Assembly (NCBI GenBank): GCA_005879435.1
Contig: VBKX01000083.1
Coordinates: 1 to 9,850, forward strand
DNA: 9,850 nucleotides
Reading direction: 5' to 3'
Source of the DNA: Deltaproteobacteria bacterium
Lineage (GTDB): Bacteria; Desulfobacterota; Binatia; UBA9968
The notes beneath the pieces were generated by a model. That model searched no databases. It saw nothing but the letters and a program-made list of their open reading frames with translations, and was not told where the DNA came from. Position 1 is the first letter of the stretch; every line of letters starts with the position of its first letter. A program made the position numbers and the translations under genes. Positions 7,070 to 9,850 of this stretch are shown here, in pieces.

Positions 7070-7078
7070 GGCCCGCTC

Positions 7079-7336
7079 GTGGATTTCTACCAATTGCTCG
7101 GCTACTTCTCGGGGCTTTTTTTCATCAAATCTGAAATGGACCCCACCTCGTTATTGCGCACGGCTGCATTGGTGCATCTACTCGATGCGATTCTCTGCGG
7201 CGTGATCGCCAATTACAGCGGTCGCAGCAAGACCATTTGGACGATCGCCGGCGCCATCTGCGGCATTTGGGCGCTCGCCGCGATTTTTCTCCTACCGGCA
7301 AAAAGTTCTCCGAAAAATCTATCCGGCAGCGGCTGA
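7079..7336 (+). CDS. small two-helix membrane protein of unknown function
   Basis: I do not recognise a named family for this 85-residue protein. It has two clear hydrophobic helices, about residues 27-45 (LRTAALVHLLDAILCGVIA region) and 52-73 (TIWTIAGAICGIWALAAIF), joined by a short polar turn NYSGRSK. A semi-hydrophobic N-terminus YQLLGYFSGLFFIK precedes them, and the tail is short and basic or polar. The GTG at 7079 is the only start before an upstream in-frame stop (7055). An ATG at residue 20 (7136) would keep both helices. No well-placed Shine-Dalgarno sequence is present; an AAGGAAG lies 15 bases upstream of the GTG. GC-rich third positions and the coherent membrane pattern support coding. 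It is divergent from mtnA and tail-to-tail with acpS. Confidence 0.6.
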   Translation: MDFYQLLGYFSGLFFIKSEMDPTSLLRTAALVHLLDAILCGVIANYSGRSKTIWTIAGAICGIWALAAIFLLPAKSSPKNLSGSG

Positions 7337-7481
7337 CAGCCCTGTCCCCGCACGAAGCACACCAAGGTCACGGAGAGGATATTTAGACTTTGAAACTCAT
7401 GTTCTTCGTGTCTTTATTGTGAATCCTGTTCTTCGCCTTTCAGTCGCGGCTTTGTCGCGCTGTGCGCTTCGTGGTGAAACT
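7337..7481. repeat. gene-free gap with degenerate CACGAAG/CTTCGTG repeats
   Basis: This 145-base stretch between two convergent stop codons holds CACGAAG at 7351-7357 and its inverse CTTCGTG at 7404-7410 and 7467-7473. GTTCTTCG also occurs directly repeated at 7401-7408 and 7428-7435, 27 bases apart. The composition differs from the flanking genes. It looks like a decayed member of a dispersed intergenic repeat family. I see no T-run hairpin that would serve as an intrinsic terminator for either neighbour. Confidence 0.5.
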
Positions 7482-7871
7482 TTACCCGTCCTCAGCGACG
7501 ACGAATGCCAAACCATGTCCCTTGGTGTGTGTGATCGACAGCGCCCAGCGGCGGATTTTCAGTTGTTCGGCAAGCCGTGCGGTTTTGTCGTGCAAGACGA
7601 TCTCCGGTTTGCCGCTGCGCGCGCGCGCAACTTCGATATCGAGCCACCGCACTTTTGCGCCCCAGCCCCGCCCGAGCGCTTTCATCACCGCCTCCTTGGC
7701 GGCAAAGCGGCCGGCGTAACTTTCATACTTGCCGCGCTGTTTTTTTTCGCAATAGGCAATCTCTTTCTCGGTGAAGACGCGGGCCCGAAAGCGCCGCCCG
7801 ATGCGCGGATCTTCCAGGGCCGCCTGAATACGGTCGACCTCAGCCAAATCGACGCCGGTGCTGATGATCAT
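7482..7871 (-). CDS. acpS: holo-[acyl-carrier-protein] synthase
   Basis: AcpS transfers the 4'-phosphopantetheine arm of coenzyme A to apo-acyl carrier protein, enabling fatty acid synthesis in the cytoplasm. The 129 residues are of normal length. The N-terminal MIISTGVDLAEVDRI holds the metal-binding Asp8. FTEKEIAYC at 33-41 and YAGRFAAKEAVMKALGRG at 52-69 hold the second metal ligand Glu60 and the CoA-binding region. The C-terminus LSITHTKGHGLAFVVAE at 111-127 matches the family SxSH block, with Thr in place of the more usual residue before His. The ATG at 7871-7869 overlaps the upstream regulator stop as ATGA, so the two are almost certainly translated together. A longer in-frame reading from 7925 would overlap the regulator by about 58 bases and add unconserved residues. 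Confidence 0.95.
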   Translation of the reverse strand: MIISTGVDLAEVDRIQAALEDPRIGRRFRARVFTEKEIAYCEKKQRGKYESYAGRFAAKEAVMKALGRGWGAKVRWLDIEVARARSGKPEIVLHDKTARLAEQLKIRRWALSITHTKGHGLAFVVAEDG

Positions 7872-8206
7872 GGCTGCGCCTCCCGGCTCGCCGTTTGCGC
7901 GCCATGTAACTCGCCCCATTGGCACATCGCGTCGACCACCGGTTTCAAACTTCTTCCCAGCGACGTCAGAGCGTATTCGACCTTTGGCGGAACTTGCGCG
8001 TAAACTTTTCTCTCGACGAGACCGTTTCGTTCCATTTCCCTGAGCTGTTGCGTCAGCATTTTCTGCGACACTCCCGTTAACTCACGGGACAGCTCGGAAA
8101 AGCGTTTGGCTCCCGCCAGTAAATGAAAAATCAGCGGGATCTTCCACCGACCGCCGATCATTGCGAGCGTGAACTCAGCCGGACAATTCGTTTCTCTGGC
8201 TTTCAT
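7868..8206 (-). CDS. HxlR family winged-helix transcriptional regulator
   Basis: This 112-residue DNA-binding protein belongs to the HxlR/DUF24 family, dimeric regulators of which several (such as YodB and HypR of Bacillus) sense electrophiles or oxidants through an N-terminal cysteine. The sequence has TNCPAE with Cys8 in the conserved position, IGGRWKIPLIFHLL at 17-30, RFSELSRELTGVSQKMLTQQ at 35-54 covering the helix-turn-helix, LREMERNGLVER at 55-66 and the wing PPKVEYALTSLG at 73-84. A second cysteine lies at 95. The ATG at 8206-8204 has an AGGAG six bases upstream. It overlaps acpS by four bases and is divergent from a protease gene. Redox sensing and autoregulation are inferences from family and context. 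Confidence 0.93.
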   Translation of the reverse strand: MKARETNCPAEFTLAMIGGRWKIPLIFHLLAGAKRFSELSRELTGVSQKMLTQQLREMERNGLVERKVYAQVPPKVEYALTSLGRSLKPVVDAMCQWGELHGAQTASREAQP

Positions 8207-8220
8207 GTGACGCTCCTGGA

Positions 8221-8261
8221 GTTACTTGAATGATACTATAGCACCGCGAGGTGCGTACTTA
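8221..8261. promoter_or_regulatory. divergent control region: hxlR promoter, hairpin and phased TACT motifs
   Basis: On the minus strand TGCTATAGT (8243-8235) is an extended -10 element that would start transcription near 8228, about 22 bases before the hxlR ATG, with the AGGAG site in between. Overlapping it is a perfect inverted repeat GCACC-GCGA-GGTGC at 8241-8254. TACT occurs at 8223, 8234 and 8256, offsets of 0, 11 and 33 bases, all on one face of the helix. This is a credible operator for the adjacent HxlR protein, but no protein-specific consensus was available to match. Confidence 0.5.
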
Positions 8262-8287
8262 ACAGAAACCCCGGCGATGATTATCTT
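8259..8287 (+). promoter_or_regulatory. weak candidate promoter for the trypsin-like protease gene
   Basis: TTAACA (8259-8264, five of six bases of the -35 consensus) and TATCTT (8282-8287, four of six) are 17 bases apart. The predicted start near 8294 would lie just ahead of the GGGAGGA ribosome-binding site (8296-8302). The very short leader makes this uncertain. Confidence 0.3.
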
Positions 8288-8305
8288 GCTCCGACGGGAG
8301 GAAAT

Positions 8306-9352
8306 ATGGCCGCACCAGCTTTAAAAAAACTCTTAGACAACGATTACGAACCTGGCCGCCAACCCAGCGTTCCGCCGATCGCCGATCCCGACTCGAGTTT
8401 GCTTGATGCCTATTCGCAGGCGGTGGTTCGGGCCGCAGAAAAAATCAGCCCGTCGGTCGCGTTCATAGAAGTGAGCAAAGGCCACCCGGAAACGCGCGGC
8501 GCGATGGCACGCGGCTCCCGTGAAGCCAGAGGAAGCGGCTCAGGTTTTGTCTTCACACCTGACGGTTTCATCCTAACGAATAGCCATGTGGTGCAGGGCG
8601 CAGATAAAGTCGCCGTGACCCTGAGCGACGGCAGGCGCTTCGATGCGACGATCGTCGGCCATGACGCCGGCACCGACGTCGCGGTCCTCAGAATTTCCGC
8701 GCCGGGGCTCGTCGCCGCCCCACTCGGCGATTCACAACGAATTCGCGTTGGCCAGCTTGCGATCGCCATCGGCAATCCCTTCGGTTTTCAGTACAGCGTC
8801 ACCGCCGGCGTGGTCAGCGCGTTGGGCCGCTCACTGCGCTCGGAATCCGGCCGACTCATCGACAACGTGATTCAGACCGACGCGGCGCTCAATCCGGGAA
8901 ATTCCGGCGGACCATTGGTCAACTCGAACGGCGAAGTCATCGGCATCAACACCGCCGTCATTTTGCCGGCGCAAGGCCTGTGCTTCGCTGTCGCCGTCAA
9001 CACGGCGAAATTTATCGCTGGCCATCTGATCAAATACGGCCGCATTCGTCGCGCTTATCTCGGCGTCGGCGGGCAAACCGTTACGATTCCCCGCTTCGTC
9101 GTTCGCTCGCAACAGCTCAAGACGGAAACCGGCGTGTTGGTTATTTCCGTCGAAAAACAGAGCCCGGCCGAACGCGGCGGACTCCAGGAAGGCGATGTCA
9201 TCGTCGCGCTGGACGATTCGATACTGCGTAGCGTCGACGACCTGCACCGGCTTCTGACGGAAGCTCGGATAGGCTCGATTTGCGATCTCACGCTGCTGCG
9301 TCGGTCGCAAAAAATTTCTCTTTCGGTGGTAGCTCAGGAAGCGCTCATTTGA
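8306..9352 (+). CDS. trypsin-like serine protease with PDZ domain (S1C, HtrA/Deg family)
   Basis: This is a 348-residue HtrA-type protein: a linker at 1-35, a chymotrypsin-fold protease domain at about 36-245 and one PDZ domain at about 250-343. The full catalytic triad is visible: His94 in LTNSHVV, Asp124 in GTDVAVL and Ser200 in NPGNSGGPL. GSGSGFVF at 76-83, AIGNPFGFQYSVTAGVVSAL at 154-173 and VIQTDAALNPG at 188-198 are family blocks. The PDZ domain shows YLGVGG at 251-256 and GGLQEGDVIVALDD at 291-304. The N-terminus has no signal peptide or membrane helix, unlike most Deg proteases, so a cytoplasmic location is inferred. A strong GGGAGGA lies just upstream of ATG 8306, which supports this short start. 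Family proteins degrade or chaperone misfolded proteins. The substrate here is unknown. Confidence 0.93.
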   Translation: MAAPALKKLLDNDYEPGRQPSVPPIADPDSSLLDAYSQAVVRAAEKISPSVAFIEVSKGHPETRGAMARGSREARGSGSGFVFTPDGFILTNSHVVQGADKVAVTLSDGRRFDATIVGHDAGTDVAVLRISAPGLVAAPLGDSQRIRVGQLAIAIGNPFGFQYSVTAGVVSALGRSLRSESGRLIDNVIQTDAALNPGNSGGPLVNSNGEVIGINTAVILPAQGLCFAVAVNTAKFIAGHLIKYGRIRRAYLGVGGQTVTIPRFVVRSQQLKTETGVLVISVEKQSPAERGGLQEGDVIVALDDSILRSVDDLHRLLTEARIGSICDLTLLRRSQKISLSVVAQEALI

Positions 9353-9384
9353 TTCAATTGATTTAGAAGGACAGGAGGGACGCA

Positions 9385-9850
9385 ATGCGTATCGGAGTGA
9401 CGCTGCCAAGCATGGGCCACTTATCCCAACCGAACAATCTCGTCGAGGCGGCCAAAGAGGCCGAACGATTGGGCTATGACACGCTTTGGGTCGCCGACCG
9501 GCTTTTGTATCCGATCAAGCCGAGAACCAAATATCCGGTTACGCCCGATGGCTCCCTGCCGGACTTCTACAAGCGTGTGTTAGATCCCATCGAGGCGCTA
9601 ACTTTCGTCGCCGCACACACGAGCCGCATCGGTCTCGGCACCAGCGTCCTGGATATTCCATTTTATAATCCCGTCACCCTCGCGCGGCGGCTGACGTCAC
9701 TCGATATTTTATCAAATGGACGATTGCGCGCCGGCTTTGGCCTGGGCTGGTCAGCCGACGAATTCGAAGCGGCCGGTGCGAACCAGAAGGATCGCGGCGC
9801 CCGCGCCGATGAGTTTCTTTCTGCGCTCAAGACGATCTGGACCGAAGAAC
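9385..9850 (+). CDS. luciferase-like monooxygenase family oxidoreductase, probably F420-dependent (3' end beyond window)
   Basis: The first 155 residues of a TIM-barrel flavin/F420 oxidoreductase are visible. Typical blocks are MRIGVTLPSMG at 1-11, EAAKEAERLGYDTLWVADRL at 21-40, LDPIEALTFVAAHTSRIGLG at 66-85, TSVLDIPFYNPVTLARRLTS at 86-105, LDILSNGRLRAGFGLGW at 106-122 and DEFEAAG at 125-131. These match the LLM class, most closely the F420-dependent TIGR03619-like proteins. Members oxidise or reduce diverse substrates and the substrate cannot be inferred. The cofactor assignment is by resemblance only; FMN is possible. The ATG at 9385 follows a perfect AGGAGG (9373-9378) with six-base spacing. 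The gene lies 32 bases after the protease stop on the same strand and may be co-transcribed with it. Confidence 0.92.
   Translation, partial: MRIGVTLPSMGHLSQPNNLVEAAKEAERLGYDTLWVADRLLYPIKPRTKYPVTPDGSLPDFYKRVLDPIEALTFVAAHTSRIGLGTSVLDIPFYNPVTLARRLTSLDILSNGRLRAGFGLGWSADEFEAAGANQKDRGARADEFLSALKTIWTEE

Noticed and set aside
7419..8003. 194-codon open frame on the plus strand opposite acpS and the HxlR gene
   Set aside because: Both minus-strand genes match known families over their whole length. The plus frame looks like a shadow starting in repeat DNA.
8241..8254. Inverted repeat as an intrinsic terminator
   Set aside because: The stem is five base pairs with no T-run on either strand and sits in a divergent promoter gap, where a terminator is not expected.
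1..9850. A novel defence, mobile or biosynthetic system
   Set aside because: Nearly every gene matches a housekeeping or common enzyme family. No transposase, integrase, toxin-antitoxin pair, nuclease cluster or retroelement was seen on either strand.

Overview
The window reads as ordinary chromosome of a moderately GC-rich, free-living bacterium. The gene families (plant-type glutamate-cysteine ligase, MtnA, a luciferase-like oxidoreductase of the F420-dependent type, a DUF502 membrane protein, and a deoxynucleoside kinase beside panB and panC) suggest an uncultured lineage near the former Deltaproteobacteria, such as Binatota, Tectomicrobia, Rokubacteria or NC10. That placement is inference from gene content. 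No rRNA or other marker fixes it. I see no mobile element, CRISPR array, tRNA or phage gene.

Layout. Positions 1-3584 hold a minus-strand cluster, in transcription order: deoxynucleoside kinase, panB, panC, a DUF502 membrane protein and smpB (cut by the window edge). panC/DUF502 and DUF502/smpB overlap by a few bases. The cluster is interrupted by a strong intrinsic terminator 11 bases before the panB start codon, and by a repeat-rich hairpin between panB and panC. At 3585-3647 a short divergent promoter region separates the kinase from nagZ (plus strand), a cell-wall recycling glycosidase. nagZ converges on and overlaps gshA.

Positions 4712-7011 hold a minus-strand pair, mtnA then gshA, behind a near-consensus promoter. 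mtnA is broken: about 20-27 residues expected in the family are absent at one point, and the reading frame changes at the same place. A small two-helix membrane protein lies divergently at 7079-7336. It is followed by about 145 bases without a gene that carry degenerate CACGAAG/CTTCGTG repeats. At 7482-8206 an HxlR-type regulator and acpS are joined by an ATGA overlap. A 99-base divergent region with phased TACT motifs separates them from a trypsin-like PDZ protease that lacks a signal peptide (8306-9352). The start of a luciferase-like monooxygenase runs off the right edge.

The window is mostly housekeeping: coenzyme A precursor synthesis (panB, panC) and holo-ACP formation (acpS, which consumes CoA), glutathione synthesis, methionine salvage, peptidoglycan recycling and ribosome rescue. 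I do not see a convincing undescribed multi-gene system. The items most worth checking are the mtnA lesion, the terminator set tightly against panB, the apparent leaderless starts of the kinase/nagZ pair, and the HxlR-acpS coupling.
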